From assembly GCA_963790335.1 (NCBI GenBank), contig CAWBOB010000005.1:1-64000 (forward strand): a DNA stretch of 64,000 nt. The letters run 5' to 3'. Numbering within the stretch: the stretch's first letter is position 1; every line of letters starts with the position of its first letter. The position numbers and the translations under genes were made by a program. Under the pieces are notes generated by a model. That model was not told the origin of the DNA. It saw only the letters and a program-made list of their open reading frames with translations, and made no database searches. Positions 37,673-45,543 of this stretch are shown one piece after another. The DNA comes from JAOUEA01 sp963790335. Its GTDB lineage: Bacteria > Actinomycetota > UBA4738 > HRBIN12.

Positions 37673-39743
37673 ATGGCTGACGACCCCACGGCCCTCGCAC
37701 ATCTGCAACGGATGCTCGGGCCCGACGCCGACTTCCGGCCTGGACAGCTCGAGGCGATCGAGGCCGTCGCGCGTGACAGGGGCCGTGTCTTGCTCGTGCA
37801 GCGCACCGGCTGGGGCAAGTCGGCCGTCTACTTCATCGCGACGAGGATGCTGCGCGAGCAGGGCGCCGGTCCGACGCTCCTCGTGTCGCCGCTCTTGGCG
37901 CTCATGCGCAACCAGATCGAGATGGCGGCGCGGCTCGGTGTTCGAGCCGAGACCATCAACTCGACGAATCCCGATGACTTCGAGCCGATCGTCGGCCGAC
38001 TCGTGGCGGACGAGATCGACCTGCTGCTCGTCTCGCCCGAGCGGTTCGCCAACGATCGCTTCCGTGACGAGATGCTCTCGGTCGTCGCGCAGCGGGTCGG
38101 CATGCTCGTGGTCGACGAGGCGCACTGCATCAGCGACTGGGGCCACGACTTCCGACCCGACTACAGACGGATCGTGCGGGTGCTCGAGCAGCTTCCTCGT
38201 GGCGTTCCAGTGCTCTGCACGACCGCGACCGCCAACGATCGCGTGATCGCCGACGTGACCGAGCAGCTCGGGCACGAGCTCCGCACGCTGAGGGGCTCGC
38301 TCGAGCGGGAGAGCCTCGCGCTGGCCGTCGGCCGACGTGCCGAGCCAGGCCGAGCGCTTGGCTTGGCTCGCCCGGACCATCCCCGAGCTGGACGGTTCCG
38401 GCATCGTGTACACGCTCACCGTGGCCGACACCGAGAGGGTCGCCTCGTTCCTTCGGCGGCGAGGCATCGACGCGGAGTCCTACAGCGGGGCGACCGACAA
38501 CGACGACCGGCTGCGGCTCGAGCAGGCCTTGCTCGCCAACGAGGTGAAGGTGCTCGTCGCGACCTCGGCGCTCGGTATGGGCTTCGACAAGCCCGACCTC
38601 GGGTTCGTGATCCACTACCAGTCCCCCGGCTCACCGATCGCCTACTACCAGCAGGTGGGGCGGGCCGGCCGAGCGGTCGACCACGCGCCGGTCGTGCTGC
38701 TCCGCGGTCTCGAGGACCGTGACATCCAGGACTACTTCATCAACACGGCGTTCCCGCCGAGGGAGCAGGCCGAGCGCGTGGTCACGCTGCTCGAGGATCG
38801 CGGCGAGCCGATGTCGGTGTCCGCGATCGAAGCGGAGGTCAACATCCGTCACGGCCGGCTCACCCAGATGCTCAAGATCCTCGAGGTCGACGGCGCGTTG
38901 CAGAAGCAAGGCGGCAGCTACCTGCGCGCGCTCGCACCGTGGACCTACCCGGCCGAACGCGTAGAAGGCATCACCCGGCTCCGGCGCGACGAGCAGCGTG
39001 CGATGCGCCGGTACGCCGAGACCAAGGGCTGCCTGATGGAGTTCCTTCGACGGGAGCTCGACGACCCTGAGGCCGAGCCATGCGGACGATGCGCATGAAC
39101 TGCACGGCGCGACCCGCTCGAGATCCTCGTCGACGATCGAGTCCGACTCGAAGCACTCGAGCACCTGCGCGGATCGACCCTGTTCATCGAGCCCCGGCTG
39201 CAGTGGCCATCGAACCTCGGCGAGCCGAAGGGTCGGATCCCCGAGGAAGAACGCCTCGAGACCGGCCGTGCCCTCTCGGTTTACGGCGACGGAGGGTGGG
39301 GGCGTCTCGTCCGCGAAGGCAGGCAGGAGCACGAGCACTTCGACGATGAGCTCGTCGCGGCCGCCGCGAAGATGATCGGCGACTCGTGGCAGCCCGAGCC
39401 GCGGCCGACGTGGGTGACGTGCGTGCCTTCGATGGTCCACCCGGACCTCGTGCCGGACTTCGCGGCCCGTCTCGCTGCCGAACTCGGGTTGCCGTTCCTC
39501 GGCCTCGTGACGAAGGTCGCCGAGAACCAGCCGCAGACGCGCATGGAGAACAGCGCGCAGCAGCTTCGAAACGTGCTGACGGCCTTCGAGATCGCCGGCG
39601 AGGTGCTCCCCGCGGAGCCGGTCCTCCTGGTCGACGACATCTCGGACTCGAGATGGACGATGACGGTCATCGGGCGTTCGCTCCGGTCGGCCGGCAGCGG
39701 GCCCGTGTTCCCGTTCGCGCTCGCGACGGCCGTTGGCGTGTGA
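37673..39743 (+). CDS. recQ: RecQ-family ATP-dependent DNA helicase (frameshift near 38330, in-frame stop at 39096)
   Basis: The restored protein is about 690 residues. Helicase motifs: DFRPGQLEAIEAV (Q/0), QRTGWGKS (Walker A), VVDEAHCISDWGHDFRPDY (II and aromatic loop), TTATAND (III), LGMGFDKPDLGFVIHY (V) and QQVGRAGR (VI). A winged-helix region and CGRC of the zinc site follow. The C-terminal 200 residues form a phosphoribosyltransferase-like domain (VLLVDDISDSRWTMTVIG) found in long actinobacterial RecQ. The shift near 38330 and the TGA at 39096, within a locally garbled ANC, interrupt it; the same frame is open on both sides of the stop. It lies 37 bases after the toxin gene. Confidence 0.82.
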
Positions 39744-39780
39744 GGCAGCTACGTGTGCTGCTGACTGTGGTCGCCGCCGC

Positions 39781-40272
39781 CTACGCGCCCGACTGGGTTC
39801 CCACGGCCTCACGGAGCCTCGAGAGCATCGAGGACTCCCCGGCGCTCACCTGCTCGGCCCCGAAGCCCAGGAAACCGCCTTCCTTCGCGGCGTCGGCAGC
39901 GGCCTGCGCAACGGCGACCATCCACTCGCCGAAGCCATCGGCCTCGTCCGGCGAGGCCTTGGCGCGGACGATGCCGGCAACCTCTCGGAGTTCACCGAGA
40001 ATCTGCTCGCTTGCGAGCGCCGCGTTCTCGACCTTGAAGCCCTCGAGCGGCTTCTGCTTGTTCTCGAGCGACGTCCGGATGTCCTGGGAGAGGGCGACGA
40101 GCAACTCTTGCTGCCCGGCAGGCTCCGATGCAGCCTTGAGCGTGGCGATCGTCTCCTTCGTCAGCTCGATCGGACCGCCCGGGTCGGCGAGCGAGATGGC
40201 CATGCCTGCCACGAAGGGCGCGCGTCGCATCCTCGCCCACTCATCGTCGGTGAATCCTTCCTTGGACGTCAT
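39781..40272 (-). CDS. Hypothetical cytosolic helical protein (163 aa)
   Basis: MTSKEGFTDDEWARMRRAPF begins a helical protein with FVAGMAISLADPGGPIELTK and a Gly-rich C-terminal stretch GGFLGFGAEQVSAGE. I do not recognise a named family. ATG 40272 follows GGAAGGGGACC, and the stop of the DUF3618 gene overlaps the start by one base, so it is the third gene of the Holin-X/DUF3618 operon. Envelope-stress or membrane-organisation partner is an inference from context. Confidence 0.72.
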   Translation of the reverse strand: MTSKEGFTDDEWARMRRAPFVAGMAISLADPGGPIELTKETIATLKAASEPAGQQELLVALSQDIRTSLENKQKPLEGFKVENAALASEQILGELREVAGIVRAKASPDEADGFGEWMVAVAQAAADAAKEGGFLGFGAEQVSAGESSMLSRLREAVGTQSGA

Positions 40273-40547
40273 CACTGGTCCCCTTCCATGCCTGGGCCGT
40301 CCGGTGGCGGGGCCGAGCTCCGCGAGCCCCATGGCGCCCGCTTGCGTACCGTCGCGCTCACGCTCGATGCCGTCGCACTCACGCTCGACGCCGTCGCGCT
40401 CAGTCTTTCGCCGAGCCGCGAACCGACGTCGGCCTTGTACTCGAGCGCGTCGATCGTCTCGGCGATGCGCAGGCGGATGCCCTCTATCTCGCGCCTGATC
40501 TCGGCTACTCCGCGGTCTTCAGCTCTTCGGTCTTCTGACGGATCCAT
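40272..40547 (-). CDS. DUF3618 protein (91 aa)
   Basis: The core IRREIEGIRLRIAETIDALE followed by YKADVGSRLGE is the DUF3618 signature, a helical segment common in actinobacteria next to Holin-X genes. A Ser/Ala/Thr-rich linker with the repeat LSATASSVSATASSVSATV and a basic, Pro-rich tail follow. Unlike many members it has no membrane helix. ATG 40547 has an excellent AGGAGGAC. It overlaps both neighbours, so the three genes are one operon. Confidence 0.82.
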   Translation of the reverse strand: MDPSEDRRAEDRGVAEIRREIEGIRLRIAETIDALEYKADVGSRLGERLSATASSVSATASSVSATVRKRAPWGSRSSAPPPDGPGMEGDQ

Positions 40548-40948
40548 GCGACGTCCTCCTGTGCTGTCTCCAACGAGCGCTCCGGCGAGAGCGGGGTGCC
40601 GGCGCGGATCTTCGCGCGCCCCGCCAGGATCAGGGCCGCGGCGGCGGCGAGCAGCACGACCGCTACGATCAGCGCCGCGGCCCACGCCGGCAGCACGATC
40701 GCGAGCGCCAGTACCGAGGCCGCGATCAGGGTCGCGACCGCGAACCAGGCGATCATCGCGGCGACGACGAACAGCCCCACCCCGACACCGACCGTCGACG
40801 CCTTCTGCTTCAGCTCGATCGCGACGAGCTCCGCCTCTCGACGGGCGAGTAGCACGAGATCGGCCACGAGCGACCGGACGAGTCCGGAGATGGGCTCGGT
40901 GCGCCGATCTCTTTCAGGTGCGCGCGAAGCGACCACATTCCCTCCCAC
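40505..40948 (-). CDS. Actinobacterial Holin-X (phage holin 3_6) family membrane protein
   Basis: This protein of up to 147 residues has an N-terminal amphipathic stretch (SGLVRSLVADLVLLARREAEL) and two membrane helices (VGVGLFVVAAMIAWFAVATL and IVLPAWAAALIVAVVLLAA). It ends in a charged tail (RSLETAQEDVAWIRQKTEEL). This matches the Holin-X family, which despite its name is chromosomal and of unknown role; no phage genes are nearby. GTG 40948 or 40936 is the start. First gene of the three-gene operon. Confidence 0.85.
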   Translation of the reverse strand: MGGNVVASRAPERDRRTEPISGLVRSLVADLVLLARREAELVAIELKQKASTVGVGVGLFVVAAMIAWFAVATLIAASVLALAIVLPAWAAALIVAVVLLAAAAALILAGRAKIRAGTPLSPERSLETAQEDVAWIRQKTEELKTAE

Positions 40949-41009
40949 TCTGGTGAGCGCGTTCCAGACCTTCTCTCATGTGCGCCTCAGGGCTATCATG
41001 GGCGGCGAC

Positions 41010-41192
41010 ATGGCGTACCGGCAAGGACGCACGAGTCCGTGGCACGGGCCGGGTCATCTCGACGACCCGTTCATGATGCCGGAGTCATCTCCCATCGGCG
41101 AGGGTCCATCACAGCGCCGAGCCGCACTCCTCGCACTCACCGTCATCGTGGCCGCGATGCTCGCGCTGATGTGGGTGACCGTCACCGGCTGA
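41010..41192 (+). CDS. Small single-pass membrane protein (60 aa)
   Basis: A hydrophilic N-terminal part (MAYRQGRTSPWHGPGHLDD) is followed by one C-terminal membrane helix (ALLALTVIVAAMLALMWVTV). It is probably tail-anchored with the N-terminus inside. No known family. It is divergent from the Holin-X operon across about 60 bases. ATG 40998 is an alternative start. Confidence 0.5.
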   Translation: MAYRQGRTSPWHGPGHLDDPFMMPESSPIGEGPSQRRAALLALTVIVAAMLALMWVTVTG

Positions 41193-41225
41193 CGCCGGAC
41201 GACGCTGAAGCAGACGGCGACGCGC

Positions 41226-42131
41226 TCACCAGTCGATCGAGGTGGCATGCGCCACGATGCGCCGGCGCAACGTGCCGTCGCCGTCGATCACCCAGATGCC
41301 GTCGCCGAGGGCGATCAGCCGCCTGCCGCTCGGCGAGTATCGCGGCTGGCGCAGACCGCCTTCGGACGCCGGCACCGGTGTGAGCACGTGGTCGCGGGTC
41401 CCGTCGGGACGCACGACCCAGATCTCTCCGCAGGCATGGCACGTTCGTCGCCAGTCCCGATAGGCGATCCAGCGCCCGTCGGGCGACCAGTCGGGATCGG
41501 TCGCGAGGTCGGGGCCGAGTCCCCGCAGGCCCGAACCGTCGAGGCGCACCCGTGCGATGCCGAGCGGCCGGTCGTCGCCGCACGCTCGCGTCATGTTCTG
41601 ATGCTCGAACCCGACGGCGAGCCACTCCCCGTCGGGGCTCCAGGAGATGCCCGTGATGTGCGGCTCGCCGTTGATCACGACATGCGTGGATCCCCCGGTC
41701 GACGGATCCACCGGACCTGGCCGCAGTCCTTCGGGCCAGCTGGGTGGTCTCGGCCCTTCTCGCGCGCGACCGCGAACGCGATACGCGTTCCGTCGGGCGA
41801 CCAGGCGAGGCCCGTGATGGCCTCGAACCGGCGCGGGAGCCGGTAGATCACCCGGCGGTCGAGCACCGTCGGCGTCGACGATCACGATCCGACGGCTCCA
41901 CGACAGGAAGGCGACGCGATCGTGCCCGGGAGACCACGTCGGCATGTGCTCGGCGGCCGGTCGGTTCGCGATGCGCCGCACGCCCGAGCCGTCGGGTGCC
42001 ACGGTGAAGATGTCGCCGCGGCGTGAGAACACGACCTCGGGGGCGGCCACTGCCGGTTGCGCGAGCGTGATCGTCGCCACGACCCAGGCGACGATCACGA
42101 TCGACATCGTCCTGCTCGCTCGTTCGCCCAT
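41226..42131 (-). CDS. Secreted PD40/TolB-like propeller (two compensating frameshifts, about 41870 and 41745)
   Basis: A signal peptide (MSIVIVAWVVATITLAQ, then AVAAPE) is followed by about six blades: GDIFTVAPDGSGVRRI, MPTWSPGHDRVAFLSW, GISWSPDGEWLAVGF, DPDWSPDGRWIAYRD. Between 41870 and 41745 the blade ITGLAWSPDGTRIAFAVARE lies in another frame, and the original frame returns after it, so one base was lost and one gained. Start is ATG 42131, with 42143 and 42107 possible; AGGA lies closest to 42107. About 300 residues. Fifth PD40-type protein in the window. Confidence 0.75.
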   Translation of the reverse strand: MGERASRTMSIVIVAWVVATITLAQPAVAAPEVVFSRRGDIFTVAPDGSGVRRIANRPAAEHMPTWSPGHDRVAFLSWSRRIVIVDADGARPPGDLPAPAPVRGHHGPRLVARRNAYRVRGRAREGPRPPSWPEGLRPGPVDPSTGGSTHVVINGEPHITGISWSPDGEWLAVGFEHQNMTRACGDDRPLGIARVRLDGSGLRGLGPDLATDPDWSPDGRWIAYRDWRRTCHACGEIWVVRPDGTRDHVLTPVPASEGGLRQPRYSPSGRRLIALGDGIWVIDGDGTLRRRIVAHATSIDW

Positions 42132-42212
42132 GTCCCGGCCCATGCTACGTCGGTGTCGGATGCCGAGGCGAGGGGTAAGCCTGGAACGTCCACGAGTGAC
42201 GGGAGCTGGCAG

Positions 42213-42371
42213 ATGCCGAACGGCCATGAGGATCCGCAGGATCAGCGGGACGATGCCGACGACGACGCGTCGGGCGAAGACCGGGAGACCGAGCCCGAGT
42301 CGGCCAAGACCCGGGCGGGCTCGAACCTCCCGAACGCTGCTGGGAACCGAGACGACGGCAGCCACGAGTAG
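42213..42371 (+). CDS. Acidic disordered small protein (52 aa)
   Basis: MPNGHEDPQDQRDDADDDAS continues as Asp/Glu/Asn-rich sequence to GNRDDGSHE, without hydrophobic residues. It is preceded by GGGAGCTGG and followed by a perfect hairpin, which together argue for an expressed gene. Compositionally it resembles the other acidic disordered proteins of the window but is not a copy. Confidence 0.45.
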   Translation: MPNGHEDPQDQRDDADDDASGEDRETEPESAKTRAGSNLPNAAGNRDDGSHE

Positions 42372-42401
42372 CGAGACGGCCTTGTGACGACGGAACACGG
42401 C

Positions 42402-42424
42402 GGCCGGACCCAGAGGGTCCGGCC
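42402..42424 (+). terminator. Perfect hairpin terminator
   Basis: GGCCGGACCC pairs with GGGTCCGGCC across an AGA loop, 30 bases after the stop of the small acidic gene. No T run follows, as usual in this DNA. Confidence 0.7.
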
Positions 42425-42585
42425 CGTCGTCCGTTCGCGGTGCGCCTCACCGGTGCGTTCCCGGCCTCTCGACGAGGCCTTCGTCCGGTAGACCAGCCGG
42501 AACCGTGAGGTCGGTGAGCTGGTTTGGATTCTGCCGGTCGCCCGGCATGCGGGCGGGGAGGTGACCCCGGCCCGCGAGGGACGGC

Positions 42586-42691
42586 TCAGCAGCCAGTCAC
42601 CTCGAGGGTCTCGAGCTGTTCATGCAAGCGGGACCACCTCCTTCCTCTCGTACCGCACATGCTGCCGCAGACGTCGCGATTCGGCAAGCAC
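42586..42691 (-). CDS. Possible short protein, frame broken (about 34 aa)
   Basis: From GTG 42691 the frame reads LAESRRLRQHVRYERKEVVP. After a one-base step near 42625 it continues HEQLETLEVTGC to a stop at 42586. The composition is protein-like and unlike the shadow frames, but there is no clear ribosome site and no family match. Otherwise the interval 42425-42733 holds nothing I can support. Confidence 0.3.
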
Positions 42692-42733
42692 GTTCGGAGA
42701 GGAGGTGCTCCGTCACCGGACGACGGATCCGGG

Positions 42734-43194
42734 TCACTGCCCCGCAGGAACCTCGCCCCGCCATGCTCCGGTCTCCTGCCCCTGGCTCTCGATCATCTCC
42801 TTGAAGCGACCGAGGTCCTTCGACACCTGGCGATCGTCGAACCCGAGTGCGGTCCCGACGTTCTCGACGATGCCTTCGGGCTGCCAGTCCATCTGCACCG
42901 TCACCCGCGTCTCGTCGTCGTTGAGACGATGGAACGTCACGACGCCGGCGTTGCCCTTGCCACTCCTCGCGGCCCAGGCGACGCGCTGATCCGGGCGTCT
43001 GCTCGGTGATCTCGGCGTCCCACTCCTCACGCTTGCCACCGAACTCGGCGACCCAGTGCAGATGGGTGTCGTCGGTCTGCGTGATCTGCTCGCACACCGT
43101 CCATGAACCGGGGGAACTCCTCGAACTGGGTCCATTGGTCGTACGCGGTGCGCACCGGCACGGCCACATCAACCGATTCTGTGATCTCTGCCAT
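42734..43194 (-). CDS. SRPBCC-family protein (cyclase/dehydrase type; two frameshifts)
   Basis: From ATG 43194: MAEITESVDVAVPVRTAYDQ, then WTQFEEFPRFMDGV. Then a break near 43100 to QITQTDDTHLHWVAEFGGK, and a second near 43000 to SGKGNAGVVTFHRLNDDETR and the end EVPAGQ. This is the START/polyketide-cyclase-like fold, with the GVVTFHRL and VTVQMDW strands and the SKDLGRFKEMIES helix. Restored length is about 153 residues, usual for the family. Members bind hydrophobic ligands; the ligand is not predictable. Confidence 0.78.
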
Positions 43195-43309
43195 GTCATC
43201 CTCCCTCTCTCGTTGGCTCCAGGGGACTTACCCCGATGTGCTCCGGACCACTCGCCGTAACCTATGCACCGGTCGGCCCCCGGCTGCGGCTCGACATCGA
43301 GGAGTGTTC

Positions 43310-43432
43310 GTGAGGATCGGAAGATGGGAGGTCCGGCCCCTGGGAGGCGGCATGGGCTGCCTCGTGATGCTCCTCGTCTCGATCTTGGCCTCGGTCGTGC
43401 TGACGGTGCTGGTGAACCTCCTGGTTCGATGA
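43310..43432 (+). CDS. Small single-pass membrane protein (40 aa)
   Basis: The N-terminal (V)RIGRWEVRPLGGGMG is followed by one helix CLVMLLVSILASVVLTVLVN. GTG 43310 has GAGGAG five bases upstream. Such tiny membrane proteins are frequent and rarely annotated. It is convergent with the oxidoreductase gene. Confidence 0.45.
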   Translation: MRIGRWEVRPLGGGMGCLVMLLVSILASVVLTVLVNLLVR

Positions 43433-43463
43433 CGACCGTCGGGATCGGTGGATGGTCGCCGCG

Positions 43464-44595
43464 TCAGTCGCCGAACCAGCGCCGGCGCCGGCTCGAACCG
43501 AACTCGGCCTTCTCGGCGGCGAGTGCCTCCGACGGCTCGCTGAAGGTGCCGGTCGGGCGACCCGGCGTCGAGAAGAAGTCCACGTCGACGCGGCCGACCT
43601 CGTGGCCGCCGAATTCGATCCAGCACGCGCCGGTGCCATCGAAGCCGGCCGGCTCGGCCTCACCGCGCAGGCGCGCGATCAGTTGGTCTGCGACCACACG
43701 CGCGGCGCGCTCGGCGAAGACACCGGCCTTGGGCGTGCCCACGCTCGTCACGTCGCCGACGGCGTATACGCCCGGGAAACGGGTCGCGAGCGTGCGTTGA
43801 TCCACGGGGATCCACCCGTCGTCCGTCATGGCGTCGACGGCTCGCGGCGCGCGGTGCACCGGGATGCCGAGGAACAGGTCGTAGGGAAGCCGCGATCCAT
43901 CGTCGAGCACGGCCTCGCGGGTCGCGGGATCGAGGGCCGCCACCCTGCGATCGGCACGAACTCGATCCCCCGTTCCGCGAAGCGCTCGAGGATCGCCCGG
44001 GAGGTGTCGGGCGAAGGCGGGATCGGCGTGCCGAACGGCATCACGACCTTGATGCGTCACGTCGTCGCGGATGCCGCGCTCGCGCAGGTGCTCGTCGAGC
44101 AGGAGCGCGGCTTCGCTCGGTGCCGGCGGGCACTTGAACGGCGCGCCGCAGACGCCGACGATCGCCGTGCCGGACACGAACGACGGCAGCACGTCGCGCA
44201 CGGCCTCGGCGCCCTCGACGGAGTAGAACTCGTTGCCGGCCTCCGTGAGCCCCGGCGTCGCATCGAGGTCGTAGTCGGCGCCGAGCGCGACCACGAGCAC
44301 ATCGGCCTCGTAGGTGTCGAGGTCGGTCGTGACCCGGCGGGTCTCCGGATCGATCGCGGTGATGGTCTCCTGTCGGAACCGCACGTTCGGCTGTGGTGAT
44401 GTCGGCGTAGCGCAGGCGCACCGCGTCGGGCTCGCGCATGCCGAACATCACGTCGAGCTTCGAGAACCCGAAGACGAACGCGTCGGCCCGGTCGATCAGG
44501 GTGACCTCGACGCCGTCGCCGAGCGCTTCCGACAGACGGGTCGAGAGCTCCAGACCGCCGAACCCTGCTCCGAGCACGAGCACCGACGTCGACAT
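43464..44595 (-). CDS. FAD/NAD(P) oxidoreductase, NDH-2/sulfide:quinone reductase-like (three frameshifts)
   Basis: From ATG 44595: TSVLVLGAGFGGLELSTRL is the FAD fold. After a break near 44395: FRQETITAIDPETRRVTTD, then DVLVVALGADYDLD. After breaks near 44057 and 43955: PFGTPIPPSPDTSRAILERF, then PYDLFLGIPVHRAP and TRFPGVYAVGDVTSVGTPK, the second FAD signature with the Asp that binds the ribityl chain. CGAPFKCPPAPSE has the Cys pattern seen in sulfide:quinone reductases. Restored length is about 377 residues. It is a peripheral membrane enzyme passing electrons to quinone, or a ferredoxin-type reductase. Confidence 0.8.
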
Positions 44596-44632
44596 GAGGC
44601 CCCAGGATAGGGCAGACACCGCGTCCCCTTTC

Positions 44633-44659
44633 TATAGCGTTTCTGCTATACTCGCCTCC
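44633..44659 (+). promoter_or_regulatory. Extended -10 promoter with overlapping operator; leaderless start
   Basis: TATAGC-GTTTCT-GCTATA is a perfect six-base inverted repeat (44633-44650). It overlaps an extended -10 element TGCTATACT (44644-44652) that ends eight bases before ATG 44660. Transcription would start at or next to the ATG, so the mRNA is probably leaderless. The repeat is a plausible binding site for the HTH protein itself. Confidence 0.7.
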
Positions 44660-44983
44660 ATGCGAGGGGGCGATCTGATCCGGGAAGCGCGCAGACGGGC
44701 GCAGCTCACGCAGAGCGACCTCGCTGCGCGGCTCGACACCACCCAGTCCGCGATCGCACGCCTGGAGACGGGCGGCACGGAACCCTCCTTCGAACGCGTC
44801 GCCCGTGCGATCCGAGCGTGCGGGTTCGATCTGCACGCGCGGCTGCTTCCCGCCGACGACTCCGATTGGTCGGTCGCCTCGGCGAACCTGTCGGTCGACC
44901 ACGACACGCGGGTTCGCCGCCACCGAGCGGCGCTGCGGTTCGCCGAGGCGGGACGCCGGGCGATGGCAGATGCCCGAGCCTGA
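44660..44983 (+). CDS. XRE-type HTH protein (antitoxin-like), leaderless
   Basis: This 107-residue protein has a full Cro/C1 helix-turn-helix (IREARRRAQLTQSDLAARLD, then TTQSAIARLETGGTEPSFE) and a tail with GFDLHARLLPADDSDW and an Arg-rich helix. No Shine-Dalgarno is present and -10 TATACT lies eight bases upstream, so it should be translated from a leaderless transcript. It overlaps the nucleotidyltransferase gene by 14 bases. By context it is the regulator and probable antitoxin of the pair. Confidence 0.82.
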   Translation: MRGGDLIREARRRAQLTQSDLAARLDTTQSAIARLETGGTEPSFERVARAIRACGFDLHARLLPADDSDWSVASANLSVDHDTRVRRHRAALRFAEAGRRAMADARA

Positions 44984-45482
44984 GTTCCGCCCCGAGCTCG
45001 TGCTGGAGGTCCTGGCTCGGCACGGCGTACGTCACGTGTTGATCGGGGGGTTCGCGGGCGTGATCCACGGTTCCCCTTACGTGACGACCGACGTCGACGT
45101 GGTGCCCGACCCTCGTGCGGCGAACCTCGAACGTCTCTCGAGAGCGCTCGACGAACTTCATGCGAGGGTGTGGACGTCGTCGGAGCCCGAGGGCGTGCGG
45201 TTCGACCACGATGCGACATCGCTCGCATCGGGCCGCGTGTGGAACCTCGTGACCGACTTCGGGCGACTCGACATCACGTTCGAGCCGAGCGGCACGGCGG
45301 GGTACGGGGACCTCTCGCGCGACGCGACCCACCTCGTGATCCTGGGGGTCGATGTCGACGTCGCCTCGCTCGCCGACGTGATCCGATCCAAGGAAGCCGC
45401 GGACCGCGACAAGGATCGTCTCGTCCTCCCGGTGCTGAGGAGGCTTCTCGCCGAGACGGAACGACGCTCCCCCGAGCCCTAG
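44970..45482 (+). CDS. Nucleotidyltransferase-fold protein (toxin-like)
   Basis: In this 170-residue protein, HVLIGGFAGVIHGSPYVTTD followed by VDVVPDP gives the nucleotidyltransferase core: the Gly-Gly loop and the D-x-D pair (TDVDVV). LDITFEPSGTAGYGDL could supply the third acidic strand, and VIRSKEAADRDKDRLVLPVL is the typical C-terminal helix with Lys. Related proteins include AbiEii/MenT-type toxins that add nucleotides to tRNA, and small stand-alone transferases. The overlap with an HTH gene makes a toxin-antitoxin or defence role the best inference; the acceptor is unknown. Confidence 0.78.
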   Translation: MPEPEFRPELVLEVLARHGVRHVLIGGFAGVIHGSPYVTTDVDVVPDPRAANLERLSRALDELHARVWTSSEPEGVRFDHDATSLASGRVWNLVTDFGRLDITFEPSGTAGYGDLSRDATHLVILGVDVDVASLADVIRSKEAADRDKDRLVLPVLRRLLAETERRSPEP

Positions 45483-45543
45483 CGCGACCGGCGCCCTTCG
45501 GCATAGGGTCGTGCCCGCTCGGGGGTTCGCACGGGGAGGGACT

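Noticed and set aside
40505..40948. Holin-family gene as sign of a prophage
   Set aside because: The Holin-X family is chromosomal in actinobacteria, and no capsid, integrase, terminase or lysin gene is present.
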